From contig LGFB01000073.1 of NCBI GenBank assembly GCA_001508835.1, positions 1 to 6,864 on the forward strand: 6,864 nt of DNA, given 5' to 3'. This DNA is from a bacterium 42_11 (GTDB lineage Bacteria; Synergistota; GBS-1). A model generated the notes under the pieces. It searched no databases. It was not told where the DNA came from and worked only from the letters and a program-made list of their open reading frames with translations. How positions within the stretch are numbered: position 1 is the first letter of the stretch; each line of letters opens with the position of its first letter. Of the stretch, positions 1-6,086 are shown piece after piece. Made by a program: the position numbers and the translations under genes.

Positions 1-96
1 AACATAACGTTGAATGAGCTTTTCCTTGACCTTTGGATCCTTAGTTGAGATATATTCTCTCCACAGCTTTGCATCAGCTTCATTCAAACCTATCAT
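1..96 (-). CDS. fliA: FliA/SigD-type sigma-28 factor, N-terminal 32 codons
   Basis: Only the first 32 codons lie in the window, and the frame runs open off its low-coordinate end. The peptide begins M-I-G-L-N-E-A-D-A-K-L-W-R-E-Y, then I-S-T-K-D-P-K-V-K-E-K-L-I, and ends Q-R-Y-V. This is the characteristic start of FliA/SigD/WhiG sigma factors: LWxEY, then a (G/K)DPxxxEKLIxRY segment leading into region 2. Sigma-28 directs RNA polymerase to late flagellar, motor and chemotaxis promoters and is normally held by FlgM until the hook is complete. The ATG at 94-96 follows the previous stop by eight bases; a purine-rich GAGGAAGGGTAGG at 104-116 can serve as the ribosome binding site. Being last in the visible operon matches sigD in Bacillus. 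FliA and WhiG cannot be separated from the N-terminus alone, but the neighbours favour FliA. Confidence 0.85.
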   Translation of the reverse strand, partial: MIGLNEADAKLWREYISTKDPKVKEKLIQRYV

Positions 97-104
97 ACCC
101 GAAC

Positions 105-566
105 CTACCCTTCCTCAAGCATAAGCTTAAGCGCTTTAGCAAACATCTCGGGGTCCTTTTTAGCTAACTCAGACAATTCTCCAACAGCCTCCTCAAATTC
201 AGAGGGCTTCTGGAGAAGCTTCTCAAGGGAGGGCAACTCCTTCTCCTCAGCATGTTCCTCGCTTTCTCTCGTAGTTTTGTATACCCATGCGAAATCCTTG
301 ATACTGGCCAAAGACCTGAGATCCATTCTCACTTTCTTCCCAAAAAGGAAGTAATCAAGCCCATATCTTGAGAAGAGATACAATAAGAAAGCGGCTTCTA
401 AAGAAACGATTAAAGAGGCGAAAAAGCCGCGCATAACGGCACCCATCAGCGAAACGGGAGAAAGAAGGCTTACTATGAAAACGAAGAACCCTCCCAAAAA
501 TCCTATAAAAAGTGAAAGCTTAAAAGCAAAGGGTAACGGAATCTTTTCAAAGCTCCTTAATGCCAT
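105..566 (-). CDS. Small membrane protein of unknown function between cheD and fliA
   Basis: A 153-residue protein I do not recognise as a named family. The N-terminus is a membrane hairpin: hydrophobic segments at about 14-35 and 42-65, joined by a short neutral loop (SPVSLMG). Flanking charges are positive on both sides (FEK and FAFK before, GKKVR after), which predicts both ends in the cytoplasm. Residues 98-120 are highly charged and probably a flexible or coiled segment. The last helix (ELSELAKKDPEMFAKALKLMLEEG) resembles the FliG-binding C-terminus of FliF. The start is ATG with AAGGA nine bases upstream and a 20-base overlap with cheD; the stop is just before fliA. The position inside a fla/che operon suggests a flagellar or chemotaxis role, comparable in place, though not clearly in sequence, to SwrB, which follows sigD in Bacillus. 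The gene is credible because both ends fit tightly with its neighbours. Confidence 0.8.
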   Translation of the reverse strand: MALRSFEKIPLPFAFKLSLFIGFLGGFFVFIVSLLSPVSLMGAVMRGFFASLIVSLEAAFLLYLFSRYGLDYFLFGKKVRMDLRSLASIKDFAWVYKTTRESEEHAEEKELPSLEKLLQKPSEFEEAVGELSELAKKDPEMFAKALKLMLEEG

Positions 567-1032
567 GCCCCACCGTCCTTATGACAAACTTCCCCGTGTC
601 CGTGTGGAGCTCAACCGACCTTCCAAAGTTTCCACCTGTATCTTCAGCAACGAGCGGAATTTTTTCCTCCGCAAGAACTAACTTAACAGCTTCAACGTTT
701 CTCTTCCCTATACTAAGTTGAAGATTCTTATCCGAGAAAGAGAACATTTGTGCACCGCCTGCAATCTTTGCAACTATCCTGATTCTGGATGCACCTGCCC
801 TTTCCATCTTCTCAATGAGCAGGGGGATGGCAGTATCAGCGAACTTCGCTGGATTTTGCCCTCCCCTCGCTTGTTTACTATCGGGCAACATAATATGAGC
901 CAACCCTCCAATTTTTGCAACCTTGTCATATAAAGCCACACCAACGCAAGAACCTAACCCCAGCGTGGTCAAAATATCCGGGCTTTTAGCGATGTTAAAA
1001 TCTGCAATACCTACCCTAATTACCTGCCCCAT
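547..1032 (-). CDS. cheD: CheD chemoreceptor glutamine deamidase
   Basis: CheD deamidates selected glutamines of methyl-accepting chemotaxis proteins and is itself bound and modulated by CheC. I take the ATG at 1032 as the start (161 aa, beginning M-G-Q-V-I-R-V-G), since it has a GGAG nine bases upstream and matches the usual CheD length of about 157-166. A TTG at 1047 would add MELVI. Catalytic residues, numbered from the ATG, are C29 in LGLGSCVGV and H46 in GGLAHIMLP, with T23 just before, in the same relative spacing as C27, H44 and T21 of Thermotoga CheD. The segment GGAQMF (about 94-99) is also typical of the family. The gene overlaps cheC by 17 bases at its 5' end and the next gene by 20 bases at its 3' end. 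No receptor gene is present in the window. Confidence 0.95.
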   Translation of the reverse strand: MGQVIRVGIADFNIAKSPDILTTLGLGSCVGVALYDKVAKIGGLAHIMLPDSKQARGGQNPAKFADTAIPLLIEKMERAGASRIRIVAKIAGGAQMFSFSDKNLQLSIGKRNVEAVKLVLAEEKIPLVAEDTGGNFGRSVELHTDTGKFVIRTVGHGIKEL

Positions 1033-1657
1033 TATCACCAACTCCAAGTGCTTTTAAAATTATACTTAAGGCTCCGGGATCGGGAATCAAAAAGAAGTGT
1101 CCCTCAACATGAGCTGATTCAGCTTGAAAACGGGTTTCTATAAGGAGAGCGTAATCTCCAAGCTGACCAAGCTCTACTAATATCACGTCAAGAATGGCAC
1201 CTGCCATATCAAAGGCCAAGGCAGGTACAGTAGGTAAGAACGTAAGCTTGGTGAAAGAGGCCAAAGCGTTAAGATAAGAACTTGCAAGAATGTTGCCTAT
1301 CTCTTTCAGTGCCGATTGGTCCATCTCACTTAAAACCTGGGTACTGCTTTCAGGCCTTCCCATAAGCATGTCTACTAAATATAGAGCGCTATCCTTAGGC
1401 ATCACGAATAATATGCTTCCCGGAGCGTCTCCAAGAACCCTTAAGAAAACTCCAGCAACAAGAACTTCTGATCCTCCTAGAACATCCGGAACCTCAGACA
1501 AAGGAATAACCGCGGCACGGGGAACGCTCATCATTATTTTCTTTCCTATTATCTGATACAAGGCAGTAGCGGCATTACCAGCCCCTATATTTCCTGCCTC
1601 CTTCAAAGCATCAAGCTGAGCCTCCGTAAGTCTGCTTACTATGTCTTCATCTCTCAT
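1016..1657 (-). CDS. cheC: CheC, CheY-P phosphatase and CheD partner
   Basis: A 213-residue member of the CheC/CheX/FliY phosphatase family, which dephosphorylates CheY-P and in Bacillus and Thermotoga also binds CheD. Two copies of the active-site helix are visible. The first is D16-x3-E20-x2-N23 in DALKEAGNIGAGNA; the second is S115-x3-E119-x2-N122 in SALKEIGNILASSY. Both carry the Glu and Asn used in catalysis, so this is a two-site CheC like the Bacillus protein and not a one-site CheC or a CheX. There is no N-terminal extension or C-terminal SpoA/FliN domain, which excludes FliY. The start is ATG with an AGGAGG eight bases upstream. The 3' end overlaps the start of cheD, consistent with the two proteins being made together as a complex. 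Confidence 0.95.
   Translation of the reverse strand: MRDEDIVSRLTEAQLDALKEAGNIGAGNAATALYQIIGKKIMMSVPRAAVIPLSEVPDVLGGSEVLVAGVFLRVLGDAPGSILFVMPKDSALYLVDMLMGRPESSTQVLSEMDQSALKEIGNILASSYLNALASFTKLTFLPTVPALAFDMAGAILDVILVELGQLGDYALLIETRFQAESAHVEGHFFLIPDPGALSIILKALGVGDNGAGN
1042..1045 (-). promoter_or_regulatory. Ribosome binding site that fixes the cheD start
   Basis: GGAG inside the end of cheC, nine bases before the ATG at 1032. It overlaps the alternative TTG at 1047, which would give five extra residues with no good ribosome binding site of its own. The ATG is therefore preferred. Confidence 0.55.
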
Positions 1658-1665
1658 TCCACATT

Positions 1666-1671
1666 CCTCCT
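1666..1671 (-). promoter_or_regulatory. Strong ribosome binding site for cheC
   Basis: A perfect AGGAGG core eight bases before the cheC ATG at 1657, the best Shine-Dalgarno sequence in the window. An out-of-frame ATG sits between them (AATGTGGAATG); spacing and homology favour the second. Being independent of the upstream stop, it suggests cheC can be initiated without coupling to cheA. Confidence 0.75.
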
Positions 1672-1681
1672 TAGAAGAGCG

Positions 1682-3751
1682 TTAGGCTACTAAAGGCACA
1701 ACATCAAGAATTAGAGCCACTCTACCATCACCGAGGATGGTAGCTCCGCTTATACCCTTTATACCTTTAAGTAGCTTACCAAGGGACTTTATAACTATCT
1801 CTTGCTGACCTATGAGACTATCTACAACAAGTCCTGCTCTCCTTTCCCCAACACGAGCTACCACAACGGCATATTCCTCGCCATTTTCGCCCTCCTTAGC
1901 AGGAACATCGAGAAGCTCTCTTAACTTAACAAGGGGTAAGACGCTTCCTCTAAGCAGGACAACCTCCTGATTTCTGACAAGCTTTATATCCTGGGGTGTG
2001 ATGCTTAAAGTTTCGTCTATGTTAGCAAGAGGTATAGCGTATATCTCCTCCCCCACCTTCGTAAGAAGAGCCTGAATTATCGCTAATGTAAGTGGTAACT
2101 TTATAACTACCTTGGTTCCAGCCCCCTTCTCCGTTTGAAGCTCAAGCACACCGTTTAAGGCCTCTACCTTCGACTTTACGACATCTAAACCTACACCTCT
2201 CCCCGAAACCTCCGTAATCTTATCCGAAGTGCTAAATCCGGGCAGGGTAGTAAGCATTAAAATCTCGTTTTCGGACATCCTCTCAAGTTCTTCAGGGGTA
2301 GCAAGTCCTCTTTCTACGGCCTTTTTCTTTATTTTCTCTATGTCCATGCCCCTACCATCATCTTGTACCTCGATTACAACATAATTACCTTCATGGCGAG
2401 CCGAGAGCTTAAGTAAACCCTTGCGAGGCTTTCCTAAGCGTTCCCTCTCATCAGGAGGCTCAATACCATGATCAATTGCATTTCTCAGGAGATGAACGAG
2501 AGGATCTCCTATCTCATCTATCACCGTTCTGTCAAGCTCTGTTTCTTTCCCCTCCATGATGAACTCTACCTCTTTGCCTTCCTCGTGAGCGAGATCCCTT
2601 ACCATCCTTGGAAATCTATTAAAAACATGTTCTATTGGAACCATTCTTAGCTTCATCACAACAGCTTGAAGCTCATTTGTTATCCTCCCTATCTGCGCAA
2701 GGGTTTCATCAAGCTCGGTCAACTTATAGACAGAGCCTATTTGAACAAGCCGAGTCTTGTTTATGACAAGCTCTCCCACAAGATTCATAAGATCATCTAA
2801 TCTGTCTGTATCAACTCGTATAGTTCTCATCCCCTTAATTTGCCTCAGAACCCTTTCATTCTCCTGACCCGCTTTAGGTTCCATCTTGGCCTTAACTTCT
2901 TCCTTTGCCTTAATCACCTTTTCTATTTCCTCTTCTTTGATTTCACGTGAAGGTGCCCCCTCCGCGGATAAACCGAAGTCTTCCGCTTCAATCTTAGCAA
3001 TCTCAACCTGCTTTATCTCCGAAATAGCCTCAATCTTGGATCTTATAGTATCCTCTCCTTCCTTACTTATATAAAGCAGGGTAAATTCATTTTCGAACCT
3101 TTCTTCCTCTATATCCTCAGCCGGGGGAACAGACTTTATTATCTCTCCCATGCTTCCTAACTCATTAAAAACTATATAAGCTCTTGCAGCCTTCAATAAA
3201 CATCCCTCATCCAAAACAACCTTAATTTTATACACATTGAAAGTCTTATGAAAAGCTTCCTTTATAACCTCTTTATCGTACTCGTTCAGCTCCACAGGTA
3301 TATCAATTTTACCGTGAGGCTCAGAAACCTTAGAAGCTTTAGGAGACTCAGCAACCTCTACAACGGGTCTTTCCTCCCCCGATAAGCTCTTGAGTTTCTT
3401 TATAATGGAGGAAGCTTCTACCGTACACTTACCCGTATCTCTTACCTCGTCTATCATAACCTCGAGAGTATCAAGGCATTCGAAAAGGACATCAACGACA
3501 TCAGAGGAAGAAGCTAATTCTCCCTTACGAAGTTGGTCTAACAAGTCCTCCATCTCGTGGGTAAGCTCGGCGATCGTATCAAATCCCATGGTAGCGGACA
3601 TCCCCTTCAAGGTATGTGCTATCCTGAAAACCTCATTCAGGAGGTCAGTATTTCCAGGGTCCTTTTCAAGTTCCAATATGAGCTCATTCAACCTCTGAAG
3701 GTTTTCCGCCGATTCATCCAAAAACACCTGCAAATATTGAGACATCCCCAT
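1682..3751 (-). CDS. cheA: CheA chemotaxis histidine kinase
   Basis: The 689-residue receptor-coupled histidine kinase that autophosphorylates in trans and passes phosphate to CheY and CheB. Domains in order: P1/HPt (1-125) with phosphorylated H46 in FRIAHTLKG; P2 regulator-docking domain (about 150-255); a Lys/Glu-rich linker (about 262-300); P3 dimerisation helices (about 305-370, starting IRVDTDRLDDLMNLVGELV); P4 ATPase (about 371-553) with N box LLRNAIDHG at 421-429, G1 DDGRGM at 464-469, F box PGFSTSD at 504-510 and G2 GRGVGLDVV at 517-525; and P5 CheW-like domain (about 555-689). All catalytic motifs are intact and the length is close to Bacillus and Thermotoga CheA. The gene lies 20 bases after cheB and 24 before cheC. 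The cheW usually found directly downstream in Bacillus is absent, so the coupling protein must be encoded elsewhere. Confidence 0.97.
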   Translation of the reverse strand: MGMSQYLQVFLDESAENLQRLNELILELEKDPGNTDLLNEVFRIAHTLKGMSATMGFDTIAELTHEMEDLLDQLRKGELASSSDVVDVLFECLDTLEVMIDEVRDTGKCTVEASSIIKKLKSLSGEERPVVEVAESPKASKVSEPHGKIDIPVELNEYDKEVIKEAFHKTFNVYKIKVVLDEGCLLKAARAYIVFNELGSMGEIIKSVPPAEDIEEERFENEFTLLYISKEGEDTIRSKIEAISEIKQVEIAKIEAEDFGLSAEGAPSREIKEEEIEKVIKAKEEVKAKMEPKAGQENERVLRQIKGMRTIRVDTDRLDDLMNLVGELVINKTRLVQIGSVYKLTELDETLAQIGRITNELQAVVMKLRMVPIEHVFNRFPRMVRDLAHEEGKEVEFIMEGKETELDRTVIDEIGDPLVHLLRNAIDHGIEPPDERERLGKPRKGLLKLSARHEGNYVVIEVQDDGRGMDIEKIKKKAVERGLATPEELERMSENEILMLTTLPGFSTSDKITEVSGRGVGLDVVKSKVEALNGVLELQTEKGAGTKVVIKLPLTLAIIQALLTKVGEEIYAIPLANIDETLSITPQDIKLVRNQEVVLLRGSVLPLVKLRELLDVPAKEGENGEEYAVVVARVGERRAGLVVDSLIGQQEIVIKSLGKLLKGIKGISGATILGDGRVALILDVVPLVA

Positions 3752-3760
3752 TTTTATCTA

Positions 3761-3766
3761 CCCCCT
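3761..3766 (-). promoter_or_regulatory. Ribosome binding site for cheA
   Basis: AGGGGG, nine bases before the ATG at 3751 in the 20-base cheB-cheA gap. It favours the first ATG (M-G-M-S-Q) over the second ATG two codons later, although either is possible. Confidence 0.55.
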
Positions 3767-3771
3767 ATTAT

Positions 3772-4053
3772 CTAACTTAACCTTTTAACAGCATCAACAA
3801 TCCTATCAGCTATCTCATGTAATGGGGCAACCACATCAGCAGCCCCCTCCTCTATAGCTACCTTAGGCATTCCAAAAACCACACACGTTGATTTATCCTC
3901 TGCTATTGTTACACCCCCGTACTCCTTTATCTTCCTCAACCCATTTGCTCCATCCCTACCCATACCAGTCAATACTACTCCCACGACGCGACCTTTAAAG
4001 AGATCAGCCACTGAAGACATCGTTACATCGGCGGAAGGCCTAACACCCCACAC
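3772..4053 (-). CDS. cheB: CheB C-terminal part (rest of methylesterase domain)
   Basis: The remainder of the CheB methylesterase domain, in the -1 frame relative to the upstream part. It holds W-G-V-R-P-S-A-D-V (the conserved segment after the catalytic His), VVGVVLTGMGRDGANG with the catalytic Asp (D34 of this 93-residue fragment, D292 in the restored protein), and the late CheB motif CVVFGMPKVA. Homologous sequence in this frame extends back past 4053 to the G6 run, so the GTG at 4053 is an internal valine rather than a real start, and I see no ribosome binding site for it. It would not fold or act alone. The reading frame shows no further damage and ends in TAG 20 bases before cheA, so selection on it appears recent or ongoing. 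Confidence 0.85.
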   Translation of the reverse strand: MWGVRPSADVTMSSVADLFKGRVVGVVLTGMGRDGANGLRKIKEYGGVTIAEDKSTCVVFGMPKVAIEEGAADVVAPLHEIADRIVDAVKRLS

Positions 4054-4073
4054 CGGGGGATCCTGAGTCAGTT

Positions 4074-4826
4074 TTACCTTCGCTCCCTCTTCCCCCCTTT
4101 TATCACCATATGATAGTCTCCCGGTGCAACTAAAGCGGTCCCTTCAGTTAGTATATCATTTTCTTTAGCCTCTTTAACATCTATTTGAGAAAGAGAATCT
4201 AACCTATCAGCCAAAGATTTGGTAAACCCCTTAGGCATATGCTGAACTATAAGAATGGATGCTTTTATATCCGCAGGAAGTTTAGGGATAACCTCCTGAA
4301 GAGCTCGAGGTCCTCCCGTTGAAGAAGCGATAGCGACTACAGCGCTAACCTTAAGCGAGGGAGCCTTCTCCACCTTCTCAATCTTACGTTCCCTTTTAGG
4401 TAAAAGAAACTTTAACCTGCTTAAATCAGCCCTATAGGCTGCCTTAATTTTTGCTATTAGCTCCTCTTTAACCTTTCTTATGTCGAGAGATATAGGCCCG
4501 GAAGGTTTGGGAACAAAATCAAAAGCTCCATATTCAAGAGCCTTTAGGGTAGCTTCGGCCCCCTCGCGGGTATAGCTACTAAGCATAATAACCGGGAGAG
4601 GAACTTCGCTCATTATGTATCCCAATGTATTAAGTCCGTCAAGCTTTGGCATCTCTATATCGAGGGTCACCACATCAGGCTTAAGTTCATGTATCTTCTT
4701 TATAGCATCGTAACCATCCCTTGCCGTGCCTATTACCTCAATTTCCGGATCTTCACCGAGCATATCGGTTATAACTCTTCTCATTAAAGCAGAATCGTCC
4801 ACAACCAACACACGAATTTTACTCAT
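4074..4826 (-). CDS. cheB: CheB N-terminal part (receiver plus partial methylesterase), frameshifted
   Basis: Chemotaxis response regulator and protein-glutamate methylesterase/glutaminase, which removes methyl groups from receptor glutamates when phosphorylated by CheA. The receiver domain (1-120) has acidic pocket D10/D11, phospho-acceptor D56 in VVTLDIEMP, S83/S84 and K107. A linker (about 125-160) leads to the CheB_methylest domain with catalytic S169 in ASSTGG and H196 in QHMPKGFT. The frame is lost after residue G245 at a run of six G (4092-4097). It continues for five unrelated residues (KRERR) to a TAA, giving 250 aa where the family is about 350. The rest of the domain, with the catalytic Asp, lies in the next frame at 3772-4073. 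As written this fragment should fold as a receiver but lack a complete esterase triad. Either a real inactivating mutation, a recoded site, or a one-base homopolymer error; I favour the last. The ATG start overlaps the upstream PilZ stop (ATGA). Confidence 0.9.
   Translation of the reverse strand: MSKIRVLVVDDSALMRRVITDMLGEDPEIEVIGTARDGYDAIKKIHELKPDVVTLDIEMPKLDGLNTLGYIMSEVPLPVIMLSSYTREGAEATLKALEYGAFDFVPKPSGPISLDIRKVKEELIAKIKAAYRADLSRLKFLLPKRERKIEKVEKAPSLKVSAVVAIASSTGGPRALQEVIPKLPADIKASILIVQHMPKGFTKSLADRLDSLSQIDVKEAKENDILTEGTALVAPGDYHMVIKGGKRERR
4092..4097 (-). other. cheB: G6 run, site of the cheB frame disruption
   Basis: On the coding strand the run reads AAAAGGGGGGAAGAGG. Adding one G (G7) gives ...K-G-G-E-E-G-A-K-V-K-L-T-Q-D-P-P-V-W-G-V..., which joins the two cheB parts into a 351-residue protein of normal length. 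The offsets of Ser, His and Asp from Salmonella CheB (S164, H190, D286) are then +5, +6 and +6, which argues that exactly one base is missing. The frame-0 TAA follows at 4074-4076. The run could also allow a -1 slip by a GGG-decoding tRNA (G GGG to GGG), but there is no standard X-XXY-YYZ heptamer. Confidence 0.8.
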
Positions 4827-5440
4827 CCCATTCTTTGCCTCTCTTTCAACTCAGTTTTAAACACAAAGTTCACTATGTTTCTCCTATAGCGCTCATCTAT
4901 AATCATAAACTCCAAACCAGCAATTTTGTGAGTATTATCCTCTTCTATTCTCACAACCCTCGCGAGAGCAGAGATAACTTCGCTTTCAGGTAAGTATATC
5001 AAAAGCTCAAGCTCATCTTCAACCTTTATATCTTCATCAACCTTTATCCTTAAGCCACCACCGCTAATATCTAAAGTTTGACTTGCTTTAAAGGGCCCAC
5101 CCTCGATCTTTCTATATTCTAACGGAACAATAGCCTTTACTCTTCTATGCCTTCTTCTTTCAATGGGCTCAAAGGAAAGAGGGAAAGAAACTTCAACGAA
5201 AGGAATGAATCTTCCTCCTTTACATCTTAGCTCAACCTCACCCCTAAAAAGCCTACCTTTTTCGGTCCATCTAACCTTAACCTTGGTCCCAGGAACGATC
5301 TCTGGAAGTAAAGCCCCCTTATCAAAAACTACTACGACACCCCCATCCACCGTAGGTCGAAGAACTCTACCTTTAAACCACGATCCTTTTTCAAGCTCGA
5401 GCTCCACAACCATTCCCTCGTAAAGGAAACCCTCGTTCAT
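4823..5440 (-). CDS. YcgR-like PilZ domain protein (second of tandem pair)
   Basis: A 205-residue PilZ protein, paralogous to its upstream neighbour. It has an N-terminal beta-rich domain (about 5-90) and a PilZ domain (about 94-195). The c-di-GMP residues are intact: RxxxR as R96-R100 in ERRRHRRVKA, and DxSxGG as D124-S126-G128-G129 in DISGGG. The C-terminal helix (YRRNIVNFVFKTELKERQR) lines up with that of the upstream copy, whereas the N-terminal halves look much less alike, as expected for an old duplication with divergence of the effector domain. The ATG start overlaps the previous stop (ATGA, 5437-5440), and the gene ends in another ATGA overlap with cheB (4823-4826), so translation of pilZ-pilZ-cheB is probably coupled. 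A predicted cytoplasmic c-di-GMP receptor acting on motility or chemotaxis; the target is not visible from sequence. Confidence 0.87.
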   Translation of the reverse strand: MNEGFLYEGMVVELELEKGSWFKGRVLRPTVDGGVVVVFDKGALLPEIVPGTKVKVRWTEKGRLFRGEVELRCKGGRFIPFVEVSFPLSFEPIERRRHRRVKAIVPLEYRKIEGGPFKASQTLDISGGGLRIKVDEDIKVEDELELLIYLPESEVISALARVVRIEEDNTHKIAGLEFMIIDERYRRNIVNFVFKTELKERQRMG

Positions 5441-6084
5441 ATAAGTCCTTTCTCCCTTAGCTCCATCTCCCTCTTAAAAGCAAAACGAACTATTCTTCTT
5501 ATAATCTTTTCCCCAAGGTTTAAAAATTCAACACCATGTTCAATTTCATCATCCCCTACATCGATTCTAACAATTCTTCCTTCCAACACCATTGGTCCAC
5601 AACCATCTTCAAGGTCCAGCCTTATAAGAACTTTCTGCCCTATAAGCAAAGGCTCTTCGAAAACCCCTCTTAACCCTCCCGCGCTCAAGTCTTTGGCAAA
5701 ACCCTTTTTAGGTGAAGTAATCTTTCCCTTCAATCTATATGTAAAGGGAAGGTTGACCTCCACCCTTACAAATCTTCTTCGCTGAATATGCTCACCTCGA
5801 CCTACAATTCTCAATACCAGAAGAGAAATGTTCTCCTCTTTAACACCAACTATTTCGATAGGATACTTATAAATCCCACGTTGAGTCGTAACCCATATAT
5901 AATATTTATCCCCCCTTAAAGGAACCAAGGCACCCTTATAAACGGGATAAGCTATGCTTATTAACCCTTCAGTCTCATTTATATCCTCTATTCTGGTAGG
6001 GTAAACTCCGCTAAAGGCACCTCCTTCTATTTCGAAAAAGGCTTTGGCTCCAACATTAACCCTTAAAGATGGGGGGAAAATCAA
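5437..6084 (-). CDS. YcgR-like PilZ domain protein (first of tandem pair)
   Basis: A 215-residue two-domain protein: an N-terminal YcgR-type beta-rich domain (about 5-95) followed by a PilZ domain (about 100-205). Both halves of the c-di-GMP-binding signature are present: RxxxR as R103-R107 in QRRRFVRVEV, and DxSxGG as D132-S134-G136-G137 in DLSAGG. YcgR/YpfA/DgrA-type proteins bind c-di-GMP in the cytoplasm and slow or bias the flagellar motor; binding is predicted here, and the motor role is inferred from family and location. The C-terminal helix (IRRIVRFAFKREMELREKG) is the ending usual in YcgR-like proteins of Gram-positive and related bacteria. The start is TTG, two bases after the flhG stop, with GGGGAG upstream. 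The gene overlaps its downstream paralog by the ATGA tetranucleotide. No gene symbol is given because YcgR, YpfA, MotI and DgrA cannot be told apart from this sequence alone. Confidence 0.88.
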   Translation of the reverse strand: MIFPPSLRVNVGAKAFFEIEGGAFSGVYPTRIEDINETEGLISIAYPVYKGALVPLRGDKYYIWVTTQRGIYKYPIEIVGVKEENISLLVLRIVGRGEHIQRRRFVRVEVNLPFTYRLKGKITSPKKGFAKDLSAGGLRGVFEEPLLIGQKVLIRLDLEDGCGPMVLEGRIVRIDVGDDEIEHGVEFLNLGEKIIRRIVRFAFKREMELREKGLI

Positions 6085-6086
6085 AA

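Noticed and set aside
475..933. Plus-strand open frames of 68 and 71 codons opposite the cheD region and the start of the membrane-protein gene.
   Set aside because: They lie antisense to well-supported genes, have no family resemblance, and look like shadow frames.
3752..3771. The cheB-cheA gap as a possible terminator or internal promoter.
   Set aside because: Only 20 bases, with no inverted repeat or T-run on the minus strand; it holds just the cheA ribosome binding site.
4055..4097. GGGGGA (4055-4060) and TCCCCC (4091-4096) could pair as a 6-bp stem around the cheB frame break, as if to stimulate frameshifting.
   Set aside because: The stem would include the slippery run itself and encloses about 30 unpaired bases; stimulatory structures normally start several bases downstream of the slip site. 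Short G/C runs pair easily by chance.
4758..4790. CCGATAT on the minus strand in early cheB, resembling a sigma-28 -10 box, with TAAT 14 bases upstream.
   Set aside because: It encodes conserved receiver-domain residues (V-I-T-D-M), the -35 match is imperfect (TAAT for TAAA), and no gene starts at a useful distance. Probably chance.
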